64,000 nt of DNA from Methylophilus sp. 13 (GCF_015354335.1 NZ_JADKYR010000003.1:434001-498000); one strand, 5' to 3'; shown: positions 27,857 to 37,279, numbered from the stretch's first letter. Made by a program: numbers and translations. Notes: a model not told the origin generated them from the letters alone.

Positions 27857-29437
27857 TTAGCCACGGCTATGTAAGGCAGCGATTTCCTGAATGTCCAGAT
27901 CACGTTCCATCAGATGCAGCAACTCGTCATGAATCTGCCCCGAGCGATGCAGTCTAAGCAGCTCTTCACGACCGGCGGCTACGGCGGCCAGTACCACATT
28001 AAAATGCGCTTTGCGGAGGTCATCGGGCAGACTGTCTTCATGTTTATGTTTGTCTGACAGGCTTTGCCGGTAGCTGTACTGCTCCAGCAACCGCGGGTGC
28101 ATTAATGCGCCATGTTCGTTATAGGCCAGTTTGTTAACCACTGAAAACTGTGCCTGCTCAATCCGGGCCCACACCTGTGGCTCATTAAGGTAAATGTGCT
28201 CATGCTTGGTCGCCTTCAGTTTAAATGCGCGGATCACCTGACCAATTGTCGTCCCCTGCACCACCACCGTCACCAGGATCACAGCAAACGCGCACATCAA
28301 CATCAAGTCGCGTCCGGGCACCTGGGCGGGGACCGCCAGTGCTGCTGCCAGCGTGACCACGCCACGCATGCCTGCCCAGCTTTTGACAAAAGACTCGCCC
28401 CAGGTGCTGTGTCCATGCGCCGCATGCGGCTTGCGGATGAGTCTGGCCAACCCATCAATCATGAAAATCCAGACAAAGCGCGACAAGATCACCACGGCCA
28501 GCACCAGCAACACTTCCAGTCCATAGGCCCCCAGGGACTTGTCGGCATGGGCGACACGCTCCCAGACGCCGCGCAAAGAGAGGCCGATAAAGATAAATAC
28601 CAGCGACTCAAAGATAAAAATCATGATTTCCCAAAACGCGGCACCGCGCCGGCGCGCTGTGGCCGACATGATTTCATGCTGGTGCCAGCCCAGCATCATG
28701 CCGTAGGTGACCGTGGCGATCACGCCTGAAACACCGATGTGCTCGCCCACGACATAACAAATCCACCCCGGCAAGGCCGAGGCCAGCACCATGAGCTCAG
28801 TGCCATGCAGATAGCGCAGGGTTTTAAACACCAGATAGCCCATAGCCGCGCCAAACAATACGCCCCCAACACTGAGCCAGGCAAAAGTTTCGAGCGCACC
28901 GCTCAGTGAAAACACGCCGGTCAGCAAGGCGACAATCGAAAACTTGTACAGCACCAGCCCGGTGGCGTCATTGAGCAAGCTCTCGCCTTCGAGCAACACC
29001 AGCAGCTTGCGTGGCAAGGCCACGCGTTGCAGCACGGCTTTGGCGGCAATCGCATCCGGCGGTGACACAATTGCGCCCAAGGCAAAACAGGCCGCCCACG
29101 GCAGGCTGGGATTGAAGCTATGCAAGGCCAGCCCCACCGCCAGCGTGGTGAACAGCACCGCACCAATCGCCAGCAGTAAAATGCCGCCCAGGTGCCGCCT
29201 GAACTCATGCCAGACCGTGAAATAGGCACCCGCCATCAGCAACGGCGGTAAAAACACCTCCATGACCAGGGCAGGATCAATCTCAAACGCCGGTAATTCT
29301 GGCACCAGGGCAATCAGGGCACCACCCGCCAGCTGTGCTACCGCAGGCGGCCAGCGCAGCCGGTTGGCCAGGACTTCGAGTGCAATAATCGCCACCAGAA
29401 AAAACAGGATTAAATTGAAATAAAACGAATTACTCAT
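27857..29437 (-). CDS. CPA1-family Na+/H+ antiporter
   Basis: 526 residues with about 12 membrane helices and a soluble tail of 130 residues. GAIVSPPDAIAAKAVL and LEGESLLNDATGLVLYK hold the ion-binding Asp and the ND motif of CPA1 (NhaP/YjcE-like) exchangers; SWAGMRGVVTLAAALAVP is the conserved Arg-containing helix. It exchanges Na+ or K+ for protons across the inner membrane. It appears to be monocistronic. Confidence 0.92.
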   Translation of the reverse strand: MSNSFYFNLILFFLVAIIALEVLANRLRWPPAVAQLAGGALIALVPELPAFEIDPALVMEVFLPPLLMAGAYFTVWHEFRRHLGGILLLAIGAVLFTTLAVGLALHSFNPSLPWAACFALGAIVSPPDAIAAKAVLQRVALPRKLLVLLEGESLLNDATGLVLYKFSIVALLTGVFSLSGALETFAWLSVGGVLFGAAMGYLVFKTLRYLHGTELMVLASALPGWICYVVGEHIGVSGVIATVTYGMMLGWHQHEIMSATARRRGAAFWEIMIFIFESLVFIFIGLSLRGVWERVAHADKSLGAYGLEVLLVLAVVILSRFVWIFMIDGLARLIRKPHAAHGHSTWGESFVKSWAGMRGVVTLAAALAVPAQVPGRDLMLMCAFAVILVTVVVQGTTIGQVIRAFKLKATKHEHIYLNEPQVWARIEQAQFSVVNKLAYNEHGALMHPRLLEQYSYRQSLSDKHKHEDSLPDDLRKAHFNVVLAAVAAGREELLRLHRSGQIHDELLHLMERDLDIQEIAALHSRG

Positions 29438-29718
29438 GATAGACCGAGAGGGTCAGGCCCTCATGTAAACAGATGAAACCGCACCACTGAGGCGCGCCAG
29501 TGCCGCTAATCTAACACAGGCAGCTTGCGCCAGGCTTGCGTTAACAGGATTTGTCTGTTGTGAGTGTGCGGGGAAGCGCCTGTTTGACGCGGGCTTGAAC
29601 TTGCATGCCCGCAATGGCTCAAACCAAAGAGTGCCCTTTTCAAAGATGAAGTGGCCGCACTGAATACCGTCAAGTTGGAGTAAGATGACGGCAGTCCGAC
29701 ACAGGATAAGGAGTAAAC

Positions 29719-29958
29719 ATGTTTAGCTTGAAAAAATGGATATGGCGGCAATGGCAGGCCTGGCGCGGTGCAGATCGGGCGTATGCCAAATATCTGGCGC
29801 ATTTTCAGCATTACCAGTCGCAAGTGGTGGATCCCGCCTTGCAACAAAGTTTGCAACTGCAACCCATGAGCAAAGAAGCGTTTTTACAAGCCTGGCAACA
29901 AAAAGGCCTCAAGCCTGCGGGTAAATCCTGCGGCTGCAAACCCGGCTGCTGCGGCTAG
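29719..29958 (+). CDS. Small protein with Cys-rich tail, YbdD/YjiX-like pattern
   Basis: 79 residues. The layout W-x-x-W followed by DRAYAKYLAHFQHYQ and PMSKEAFLQAW recalls YbdD/YjiX proteins, small partners of CstA-type pyruvate/peptide transporters, but no cstA gene is near. The tail KSCGCKPGCCG has four Cys in nine residues, which is unusual for that family and could bind metal. GATAAGGAG lies upstream. The KTSC gene follows by six bases, so the two form an operon. Confidence 0.7.
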   Translation: MFSLKKWIWRQWQAWRGADRAYAKYLAHFQHYQSQVVDPALQQSLQLQPMSKEAFLQAWQQKGLKPAGKSCGCKPGCCG

Positions 29959-29964
29959 GCCCTG

Positions 29965-30234
29965 ATGGACATGATCAACACGCATGCCGGCAAGTTGCGG
30001 GCAATTGGCTATGATGCAGGCAAGCGGGCGTTGCGCGTGAGGCTGGAAGACGGCAGCACCCTCGAATATGCCAATGTCGGCGAAAGCGTCTGGCGTAGCT
30101 TCAAAAGCGCCAGTGCCCAATGGAGTTACTACCGCGATAACATTGAAGAAGCCTATAGTTGCCAACGGGTGAGCCCCTCAGTTACCTCGGCCCCGACCTT
30201 GGTCCGCAACCCGCTGGATGATTTGTTCCAGTAA
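29965..30234 (+). CDS. KTSC domain protein
   Basis: 89 residues. The segment LRAIGYDAGKRALRVRLEDGSTLEYANVGESVWRSFKSA is a KTSC domain, a short all-beta module of unknown biochemical role found alone or appended to lysyl-tRNA synthetases and phage proteins. It follows the Cys-tailed small gene by six bases. It converges on the MFS gene. Confidence 0.8.
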   Translation: MDMINTHAGKLRAIGYDAGKRALRVRLEDGSTLEYANVGESVWRSFKSASAQWSYYRDNIEEAYSCQRVSPSVTSAPTLVRNPLDDLFQ

Positions 30235-30254
30235 CCGCGGGGACAGAGACGCAT

Positions 30255-31481
30255 TCAAGCACAGCTTGCCGCAGATTGAGCAGCCGTTTGCCTGGCCTGT
30301 TGCAACCATAACAATATCGCCAGCACCGCCACCCCTGTTAGCAAGGTAAAACTCATGGCGTAGCCATAACGCTGCGCGACCCAGCCTGCCATGGCCGGAC
30401 TCAAGGCTGCCCCCAGGCCCTGGATGGTCAACACAAATCCCAGCCCGACATTGAAGTGCCCACTGCCTTGCAACATCTTGGCCACCAGTCCTGGCAAAGC
30501 CACCCCTAACAGCCCCGCGCCGACGCCATCTAGTAACTGCACGGGCACCACCGCCCAGGGCGAGTTCCAGGTCGAAGCAATCACGCCGCGCACCGGCAAG
30601 GCAAGCAAGGCCAGCGTGACCAGCCGTTCGTAACTAAACTGCTCGGCATAACGCCCGGCCAGCAATGCCATGGGGATCATCACCAGTTGCGCAATCATCA
30701 CCGTCAAAGCCGTAAACAGGCTGGCGTTGACCAGACCTTGCGACACCATGGTTTGCCCCAGCAAAGGCAGCATGGCGGCATTGGCCAGATGAAACAGCAT
30801 CATGATGCAAGCCAGCATCAATAAGGGGCGTGACTGCAGCAATGCCTTCCATACGGCACGGCCAGAATCACTGACCGCAGCATGTGACTCCAGACCGCGC
30901 GCCGCATGGTAATCAATCTCCTGCGGGCGAATGCGGCGGATGCACAGCAGCGCCAGCACCGCCATCACCGCCAGTAGCATAAAGACGGCAGACAAGCCCC
31001 AGAAATAGCCAAGCACGCCAGCCACGGAGACTGACACCAGGCTACCGGCATGACTCCAGGCCTCGTTCTGACCAAGCTGCCTGGACAAATATTTAGACCC
31101 GACCAGGCCCAGGCTGATACTGGCAATCGCGGGCCCAATCATGGCACGGACCACACCGGTAGCGGCTTGCGACAAGGCAATCGCCGCAAACGAGTGCCAC
31201 AGCAACAACACCAGGCAACCGACCACCATCAGGATGGCGCACACGGACAGCCACAAGCGCTTGGCATGGGTGCGGTCCATCAGGGCACCCGCCGGGATTC
31301 CCGCCATCATGGTTGCCAACCCGCCTATGGTCATCACATAGCCAATCTCATCCGCCTGCCAGGATTGTGCCAATAAATACACGCCGAGAAAGGCGCCCAG
31401 CCCGTCGCGGACATCGGCCATGAAAAAATTCATCACCGCCAGCCATTGCCGTGAATCTGCAGGCATTTTGAATAGACGCAT
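30255..31481 (-). CDS. Major facilitator superfamily transporter
   Basis: 408 residues from the ATG at 31481, chosen because GTAAGGAGAAAAGC stands directly before it; a longer in-frame reading to 31712 overlaps the upstream gene and lacks a site. About 12 helices are visible with the MFS loop motif GALMDRTHAKRLWLS after helix 2. The substrate is not evident. It follows the DUF486 gene by 10 bases. Confidence 0.88.
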   Translation of the reverse strand: MRLFKMPADSRQWLAVMNFFMADVRDGLGAFLGVYLLAQSWQADEIGYVMTIGGLATMMAGIPAGALMDRTHAKRLWLSVCAILMVVGCLVLLLWHSFAAIALSQAATGVVRAMIGPAIASISLGLVGSKYLSRQLGQNEAWSHAGSLVSVSVAGVLGYFWGLSAVFMLLAVMAVLALLCIRRIRPQEIDYHAARGLESHAAVSDSGRAVWKALLQSRPLLMLACIMMLFHLANAAMLPLLGQTMVSQGLVNASLFTALTVMIAQLVMIPMALLAGRYAEQFSYERLVTLALLALPVRGVIASTWNSPWAVVPVQLLDGVGAGLLGVALPGLVAKMLQGSGHFNVGLGFVLTIQGLGAALSPAMAGWVAQRYGYAMSFTLLTGVAVLAILLWLQQARQTAAQSAASCA

Positions 31482-31491
31482 GCTTTTCTCC

Positions 31492-31839
31492 TTACACCAC
31501 AGGGGCTTTAAAGATAAAAAAGGCGCCCAGACCAATGAGGGCAAAGCCGACAACATGGCTGGAGGTGAAATGCTCGCCGAGCGAATACACCGAAAACACG
31601 GCAAACACACTGAGCGAAATGACTTCTTGCATGGTTTTGAGCGCCGCCACCGAATACACGGTATGGCCGATCCGGTTGGCCGGCACCGCAAAACAATATT
31701 CAAACAGGGCAATCAGCCAGCTCACCACAATCACCACATACAGCGGCTTTTCGGTGAACTTGAGATGGCCATACCAGGCCACTGTCATAAACACATTGGA
31801 GATCAATAACAATAGAATCGGGGCTAATTTTGCAATCAT
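31492..31839 (-). CDS. DMT-type small membrane protein, DUF486 family
   Basis: 115 residues from the ATG at 31839 (AGGA six bases upstream); the reading also extends to a TTG at 31854. Four helices with AWYGHLKF, WLIALFEYCFAVPANRIGH and SLGEHFTSSHVVGFALIGLGAFFIFK match DUF486, a subgroup of the drug/metabolite superfamily. Transported substrate unknown. First gene of a two-gene operon with the MFS transporter. Confidence 0.85.
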   Translation of the reverse strand: MIAKLAPILLLLISNVFMTVAWYGHLKFTEKPLYVVIVVSWLIALFEYCFAVPANRIGHTVYSVAALKTMQEVISLSVFAVFSVYSLGEHFTSSHVVGFALIGLGAFFIFKAPVV

Positions 31840-31984
31840 GATGCATCCTGTCAAAAGAGGGAGTACAGCGTGGGCGGCGGCCTTTTGGCAGCACCGCTGT
31901 TGCCCAAAGCGCTTTAAGCAACACCTAACTTGCTTAAAGCGCAGGCGACGCCGGATGAAGCGTTGGCCTTGGCTAAATCAGGGA

Positions 31985-32827
31985 CTAGCACTGGCCGGCT
32001 ACCGCAGCCGCTGGCTGGCAAGCTGGGGCCGCGGGCGCATAGAGTGGCTGCATCGTAGCGGCGGAGCTTCCCATGCGGATCGCCTCCAGCGACACACCAT
32101 TGGCCGTCCTGGTCCCTAGACCAGCCACCGCAATACGCAGCCCTGGGCGCAATGGCATACTCAGGCTTTCAGGCGGAAAGTGAACAATGCTCTGGTTATC
32201 CAGGATGACACCATCGACTTCGCCACGCGGACCATTCAGGATCAAATCGACCTTGCCTTCCACCTGCAGCGGCTGCAATGACTGCGCCCGCAAATGTGGG
32301 GGTAACAATGGCAGGTTATTGGCGGGTGGCTGGTCCACCACAATATTGCCGGTGGTCACATTGATAATGGCATCGGCTTTAACAATGGCTGGCGTTTCAG
32401 CATGCCCGAGAATACGCACATGCTGGCCGGGTTGCACAGCGCCTAGCAAGGCCTGCGAACGGTGCGGGGGGAATTTGACAATCACGTCATTCGCCAAGCG
32501 CAAGCCATCCGCTTCCCCATACGGATTAAACAGGATGGATTTGACAGTCGCCTCAGCTACCGCGGGCAGCGCCGCCGTCGCCTGTAAATCCAGCGCGCCT
32601 GCAGGCGCAAGCGGAGCGGGGACCATAGGCGCAGGCGCCAGTGGTGCCGATGCGCCTGGTCCCAGATTAAGTGGCGCAGGCGTCAGCGGAGAAGGATTCG
32701 CAGCTAAGGGCGGCAAGGCAAATGCTTGCAGGGTCATACTTAGGGTAGTGACGAGCAGCGCGGCACGCAGAGGACGACTGCCGCGTGCAAGATGGCTGCT
32801 ACGTGTACATACAGAAGAAGTTAACAT
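31985..32827 (-). CDS. Exported protein with proline-rich linker and two OB-like repeats
   Basis: 280 residues from the ATG at 32827, preceded by CAAGGAGCATTTC. A basic N-terminus and hydrophobic segment (about 20-38) suggest export. A Pro/Ala-rich linker follows, then two related 65-residue repeats sharing the pattern G-x-V-x-x-I-L-N-P-x-GE-x-DG-x-x-L-x-x-x-x-x-V-x-FPP (about 104-165 and 186-250). The repeats look like small beta barrels (DUF5666-like). A sigma-54 promoter and a palindrome lie between it and the NtrC-type regulator gene, so it is the likely target of that two-component pair. Function unknown. Confidence 0.65.
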   Translation of the reverse strand: MLTSSVCTRSSHLARGSRPLRAALLVTTLSMTLQAFALPPLAANPSPLTPAPLNLGPGASAPLAPAPMVPAPLAPAGALDLQATAALPAVAEATVKSILFNPYGEADGLRLANDVIVKFPPHRSQALLGAVQPGQHVRILGHAETPAIVKADAIINVTTGNIVVDQPPANNLPLLPPHLRAQSLQPLQVEGKVDLILNGPRGEVDGVILDNQSIVHFPPESLSMPLRPGLRIAVAGLGTRTANGVSLEAIRMGSSAATMQPLYAPAAPACQPAAAVAGQC

Positions 32828-32866
32828 GAAATGCTCCTTGTCATGGATAGAGGTTATCTCCTCTAT

Positions 32867-32882
32867 TGCAAGGGGCATGCCA
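32867..32882 (-). promoter_or_regulatory. Sigma-54 (-24/-12) promoter for the exported repeat protein
   Basis: On the minus strand TGGCAT-GCCCC-TTGCA, one mismatch from the RpoN consensus TGGCAC-N5-TTGCA. It points at the gene starting at 32827 and is placed 40 bases upstream of it. Confidence 0.75.
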
Positions 32883-32955
32883 GATAAAAAATCATTTTAA
32901 ATCAATTGCTTGAAAAATAAACCCTGGCACACTTGTCCGCTTTGGTGACACAACA

Positions 32956-32974
32956 CTGTCCGCTGGGCGGACAG
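32956..32974. promoter_or_regulatory. Perfect palindrome, candidate enhancer site for the NtrC-type regulator
   Basis: CTGTCCGC-TGG-GCGGACAG has 8-base arms. It begins 11 bases after the regulator's stop and 74-92 bases upstream of the -24 element. Another TGTCCGC half-site lies at 32934-32940. No T-run follows, so it is not an ordinary terminator. Confidence 0.6.
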
Positions 32975-32984
32975 CTGTCAGCGC

Positions 32985-34334
32985 TTATGTCAGGCCATGC
33001 TCTTCGAGCTTGCGGTAAAGTTGCTGACGGGACAACCCCAGTTTACGCGCCGCTTCACTGCGGTTGTCACCGCTCTCGCGCAAGGCGCGCTCTATCATCT
33101 CGCGCTCGACTTGCTGCAGGGTCTCGGCCAGCGTGCAGGTGGCGGCGCCACGACCAGAAGCTTCTGCCGCCTGCGGACGTGGCGTAAAAGAAATATGTTC
33201 AGCCTCGATCCAGGCATGATGACTCAAAATCTGCGCGCGCGCGATGGTGTTGCGGAGTTCGCGGATATTCCCCGGCCAGTCATGTTGTACCAGCTGCTGT
33301 GCGGCTTCAGCGGTCAAACGCTTGGGGGTACCCGCAGCTTCACTAGCCAAAAAATGCTGCGCCAGCAGCAACAGGTCTTCACCGCGCGCGCGTAGTGGTG
33401 GCAAGGCAATCGGCATCACCTGCAGCCGGTACCATAAATCTTCACGAAACTGCCCGGCGCGGACGGCGGCGGGCAAGTCTCTATGGGTGGCAGCAATGAT
33501 ACGCGCATCCAGCGCAAGCACCGTTTGTGCGCCAACCGGGCTAAACTCGCGCGCCTCCAGCACCCGCAAAATCTTGGCTTGCAGCGCCAGCGGCATATCG
33601 CCAATCTCGTCGAGGAACAGGGTGCCGCCAGTCGCTTGCCGCAAATAACCTTTACGGTCAGCCACCGCCCCTGTGAACGCGCCTTTGACATGCCCAAACA
33701 GCTCGCTTTCCATCAATTCTGCCGGGATGGCAGCGCAGTTGACGGCCACAAAAGGGCCATGGGCGCGCAAGCTGTTACGGTGCAGTGCACGCGCCACCTC
33801 TTCCTTGCCGGTACCGGTCTCGCCCAAAATCAGCACGGTTGCTTCGGTCGCCGCAGCCAGGCCGATGTGTTTGAACACCTCGCGCATGCATTCACTGTTG
33901 CCAATCAAGCGTTCCGCCGTTGGGTTATCTGCGGTTAGCGTGGCGTCGGCCTCCGGGCTGGACTCAAGGTCAGCGCTGCGCTCGGGCAGTGCGCGTTGCA
34001 AGGTTTCCATTAGCTTCTGCCGTGACACTGGCTTGGTCAAATGGTCAAACGCACCCAGCCGCATGGCCTCAATCGTGTTGTTGCCACTGGCATAGGCGGT
34101 AAGCATGATGCAGGGCACCGCTTTGATCGCCTGCGCCTGACGCAAGAAAGACAAGCCGTCTTCCCCGGTGAGTTTGAGATCGGTGATAACCAGCTCTACC
34201 GGCGCCGTCCGCAAGCAGTGCAGGCCCGCCTGCACATGGCTGGCTTCCAGCACATGGTGCCCCAAGTCAGACAGCATTTCAGACAGGCTGCTTCTAAAGG
34301 CGGGATCATCGTCAATAATCAGGAGGTGTGCCAT
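32985..34334 (-). CDS. NtrC-family sigma-54 response regulator (ZraR/AtoC-like)
   Basis: 449 residues: receiver domain with phospho-acceptor Asp52 (ITDLKL) and Lys101; AAA+ domain with Walker A GETGTGKE (171-178) and GAFTGA (218-223); Fis-type HTH at the end (SEAARKLGLSRQQLYRKLEEHG). It overlaps the histidine kinase gene by 16 bases. With kinase and exported target it mirrors the ZraSR-ZraP arrangement of enteric bacteria, where the target is a periplasmic protein. Confidence 0.93.
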   Translation of the reverse strand: MAHLLIIDDDPAFRSSLSEMLSDLGHHVLEASHVQAGLHCLRTAPVELVITDLKLTGEDGLSFLRQAQAIKAVPCIMLTAYASGNNTIEAMRLGAFDHLTKPVSRQKLMETLQRALPERSADLESSPEADATLTADNPTAERLIGNSECMREVFKHIGLAAATEATVLILGETGTGKEEVARALHRNSLRAHGPFVAVNCAAIPAELMESELFGHVKGAFTGAVADRKGYLRQATGGTLFLDEIGDMPLALQAKILRVLEAREFSPVGAQTVLALDARIIAATHRDLPAAVRAGQFREDLWYRLQVMPIALPPLRARGEDLLLLAQHFLASEAAGTPKRLTAEAAQQLVQHDWPGNIRELRNTIARAQILSHHAWIEAEHISFTPRPQAAEASGRGAATCTLAETLQQVEREMIERALRESGDNRSEAARKLGLSRQQLYRKLEEHGLT

Positions 34335-35665
34335 GGCAATTCAATCTCAAAACGGGCGCCCGCGGCAGTATCGGCCAAGCGTAGCTCGCCGCCATGCGCC
34401 TGGACAATCTCGCGCGCCAGGGCCAGGCCCAGGCCGGTACCACCACTGCGCGCCGTACTAAAAGGTTCAAACACCTGAGGACGCAAATGCGCGGGCACGC
34501 CACTGCCATTGTCGGCCACCCACAATCGCAGGTGCCCCGAAGTGACGCTGTCCAGCCCCAACTCAATCTCGCCTCCCACAGGGATATGCGCCAGCGCATT
34601 CAGGATCAGATTGTCCATCACTTGCGCCATTTTATCCGGGTCGAGCACGGCCTGCGCTTGAGCACGTGTCACTACGGCATCACTCAGGCTTAACTTCCAG
34701 CGTGCCTGCTGCGCAGTCATGGCCTCTTGATGCAAGCGGGTCAGGCTGGTCAGCCAGGCGCGCAAATCCACTGCCTGCTTGTGTAGTTGCAAGGGATGCG
34801 TCAGTGCCAGCAAACTGGAGATCAGGCTTTCGAGGCGCGAGGTTTGCGCCAGCACCGCCTCAAAGGCACTCTGGCTGCGTTGCTGATAGCGCTCAGGGGC
34901 CGCCGCCATGGCATTTTCAACCTTCATGCGCATGGTGGCCAGCGGATTACGGATTTCATGCGCCAGCCCGGCAGAAACCCGGCCCAGCGTCGCCATGCGC
35001 TCAGACTGTGCCAGCTGTTGCATCAGTGTAGCCATCTGGCGCTGCCAGCGCAGCAGCATCCAGGCCAGCCAGGCGCCAGACATCACGACCAGGCCTATCA
35101 GCAGCGCCAACGCCAGGCTCAAATGATTGAGCACCTCAGCCTGAATCAGCAACACGCGTTTCATCACCCAGGCAACAGACGTGCCGGGGGCCTGGGTCAG
35201 TGGGCAGGCAGCAAACACAATGGCTTCACGCAAGCCGGGGCGCACCTCCACAATCAACTGGTGGCTGCGGCTGGCCAGTTCGGCCGTGGCAGTGATTTTT
35301 TCAAGTTCGGCCACCGGCGGATCACGCTTGACGCCGGTGCCATCATACGTAGGAAAGGCATACGCAAACACACCTTGGCCTGGCCGCCAAAAGCCGCCTT
35401 CACTGCCCGGCTCTTCGCGCAAGGCAAGATCTATCACCGCCTGCCAGCCTGCCTGCGCAGAAGCACTCTCCAGCCTCGCAAGGTGTACCCCATGTTGCAT
35501 GGCCTGGCAGCTGGCAGCCGCATGCAGCCTGGCCTCAGCAATCTGCGAGGCCGCGCCCTGGCGGCTCAGTTCGATCAACAGCCAGACCAGCAAGGCCGAG
35601 ACGGCCGCAATCACAGCCCAGAGCAGGAGCAGGTCTCGGCGCACCTTGTGGGTATGGGTCTGCAT
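34319..35665 (-). CDS. Membrane sensor histidine kinase, partner of the NtrC-type regulator
   Basis: 448 residues from the ATG at 35665 (CAGG upstream); the longer reading to 35734 has no site. Two membrane helices (about 13-33 and 183-205) enclose a periplasmic sensor of about 150 residues with two Cys. The cytoplasmic part has the H-box GLAHEIRNPLATM, the N-box LILNALAH and the G-boxes DNGSGVP and GGTGLGLALA. The signal is unknown. The overlap with the regulator gene fixes the pairing. Confidence 0.9.
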   Translation of the reverse strand: MQTHTHKVRRDLLLLWAVIAAVSALLVWLLIELSRQGAASQIAEARLHAAASCQAMQHGVHLARLESASAQAGWQAVIDLALREEPGSEGGFWRPGQGVFAYAFPTYDGTGVKRDPPVAELEKITATAELASRSHQLIVEVRPGLREAIVFAACPLTQAPGTSVAWVMKRVLLIQAEVLNHLSLALALLIGLVVMSGAWLAWMLLRWQRQMATLMQQLAQSERMATLGRVSAGLAHEIRNPLATMRMKVENAMAAAPERYQQRSQSAFEAVLAQTSRLESLISSLLALTHPLQLHKQAVDLRAWLTSLTRLHQEAMTAQQARWKLSLSDAVVTRAQAQAVLDPDKMAQVMDNLILNALAHIPVGGEIELGLDSVTSGHLRLWVADNGSGVPAHLRPQVFEPFSTARSGGTGLGLALAREIVQAHGGELRLADTAAGARFEIELPWHTS

Positions 35666-35891
35666 AAAAAGCCTGTGTAGAGTCGATGGTGTGAGTAAGA
35701 AGGTTAACGCGGCAACCACACGGTAGCACATCACTCACAGCGCTTCAATCAGGCTGGCGCTGACAAGCCTTGACGGCTGACCAAGCACACCGCAGGACTG
35801 GTCCCCGTGCGATTGTAAGCCCGCTGTAATCCAGCTTTGTTAGTCTGGCCATGGCTGTTAGTATTTCTGTCCCCTCTTACGTCTGGAGTCG

Positions 35892-37277
35892 ATGATGACG
35901 GATGACGCATTGATCATTGATCAACGTTTTGGCCTAGGCGCACGCGCCGCGGCCACTACGCCCTCAAATAGTGTCTCGCGGGCATTGCTGGACGAATTTA
36001 GCCGTTACCAGGCCTTGCCGCCATTGTGGCAGCAATACCAGCAAGCGCTACCGACCATTGCGCAAGAGATGCAGGAAATGCGCATGATCAATCAGGCCGG
36101 ATCACCTGAGGACAAACTGCAGTTACGCCGCCAGATGCGTAACGAAGCGCGGGACAGCTATACCGAGGCAGTCCAGGTGCGGGCACAAGTGGCGCAGCAG
36201 ACCGATACCCCGTTTGTGGAAAGACTGGTGCATTTCTGGTCCAACCATTTTGCAATCTCGGCACAAAAATCGCAGGTCACACAACTGGCCGGATTGTTTG
36301 AACTGCAAGCCATCCGTCCGTTTGTACTGGGCACGTTTAAAGACATGTTGTTTGCGGTCGAGAAGCATCCGGCCATGTTGATCTACCTAGACCAGCAGCA
36401 ATCACGCGGGCCACAAAGCGAAGCCGTACAACGGCAAATGCGCCGCCAGCCGGACAAGAAAAGTGGCCTCAACGAGAACCTTGCCCGCGAAATTCTGGAA
36501 CTGCACACGCTGGGCGTACGCAGCGGTTATAGCCAACAGGATGTGACCGAATTTGCACGCGCACTGACCGGCTGGACCGTGCCCGGTCCCAAGCTCACAG
36601 GCGAGACCGATGCGCGCTATCCTGGCTTTGTCTTTAATGAGCGCGTACACGAGCCTGATGTCCGTCAGTTACTCGGCAAAACCTATGCGCAACCTGGCGT
36701 GCAACAAGCCGAAGCCATCCTCACTGACTTGGCCGCCGCCCCGGCCACGGCCACGCATGTGGCGACCAAACTGGCCTGCCATTTTGCTGGCGACCAGCCA
36801 CCGCCCACCCTCATTAACCGGCTACGCGACACCTATCTGCAAACCGGGGGCCAACTTCCGGCACTGTATCGCGTGCTGATGGAAGCGCCTGAGTGCCGCG
36901 TGCCCACGCCGGTCAAGTTCAAAACCCCATGGGAGTGGCTGATTAGCAGTGTACGGGCGCTGGACATTGACCTTTCGCATGTCCGCGTCTCGCAAGTCAT
37001 GACCCAGCTGGGACAACCGATCTGGAAACCAGGCTCCCCCGCCGGTTATGACGATGTGGCCGAAAGCTGGCTCGCCTCCAACGCGTTGTTGCGTCGGGTG
37101 GAGTATGCGCAGCGGCTGGCTTCGCTGACCAAGCTGAGCATGCCACCCGCGGTGCTGGCCAATACCGTCCTGCGCGGCAGGCTCAGCCAGGAGACCTTGC
37201 AGCAAGTGAGTCGCGCCGAATCGGCGCACACCGGTTTTGCCCTCCTGCTGGTCAGCCCTGAATTTTTAAGGAGATAG
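35892..37277 (+). CDS. DUF1800 family protein
   Basis: 461 residues. Family features seen: FGLGARA near the start, FVERLVHFWSNHFAISA, the LNENLAREILELHTLGV stretch and ALTGWTVPG. No clear signal peptide. DUF1800 genes are nearly always next to DUF1501 genes, as here (two bases apart), and the pair is thought to act together, perhaps in sulfatase-like or cell-surface chemistry. Function is not established. TGGAGTCG precedes the ATG. Confidence 0.9.
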   Translation: MMTDDALIIDQRFGLGARAAATTPSNSVSRALLDEFSRYQALPPLWQQYQQALPTIAQEMQEMRMINQAGSPEDKLQLRRQMRNEARDSYTEAVQVRAQVAQQTDTPFVERLVHFWSNHFAISAQKSQVTQLAGLFELQAIRPFVLGTFKDMLFAVEKHPAMLIYLDQQQSRGPQSEAVQRQMRRQPDKKSGLNENLAREILELHTLGVRSGYSQQDVTEFARALTGWTVPGPKLTGETDARYPGFVFNERVHEPDVRQLLGKTYAQPGVQQAEAILTDLAAAPATATHVATKLACHFAGDQPPPTLINRLRDTYLQTGGQLPALYRVLMEAPECRVPTPVKFKTPWEWLISSVRALDIDLSHVRVSQVMTQLGQPIWKPGSPAGYDDVAESWLASNALLRRVEYAQRLASLTKLSMPPAVLANTVLRGRLSQETLQQVSRAESAHTGFALLLVSPEFLRR

Positions 37278-37279
37278 CC

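Noticed and set aside
32956-32974. Palindrome as a terminator of the NtrC-type regulator gene
   Set aside because: No T-run follows on the minus strand, and it lies at enhancer distance from a -24/-12 promoter, so a binding site is more likely.
34787-35680. Open frame antisense to the sensor kinase (297 codons)
   Set aside because: Kinase H-, N- and G-boxes are present on the minus strand; the other frame is low-complexity Gln/His/Arg.
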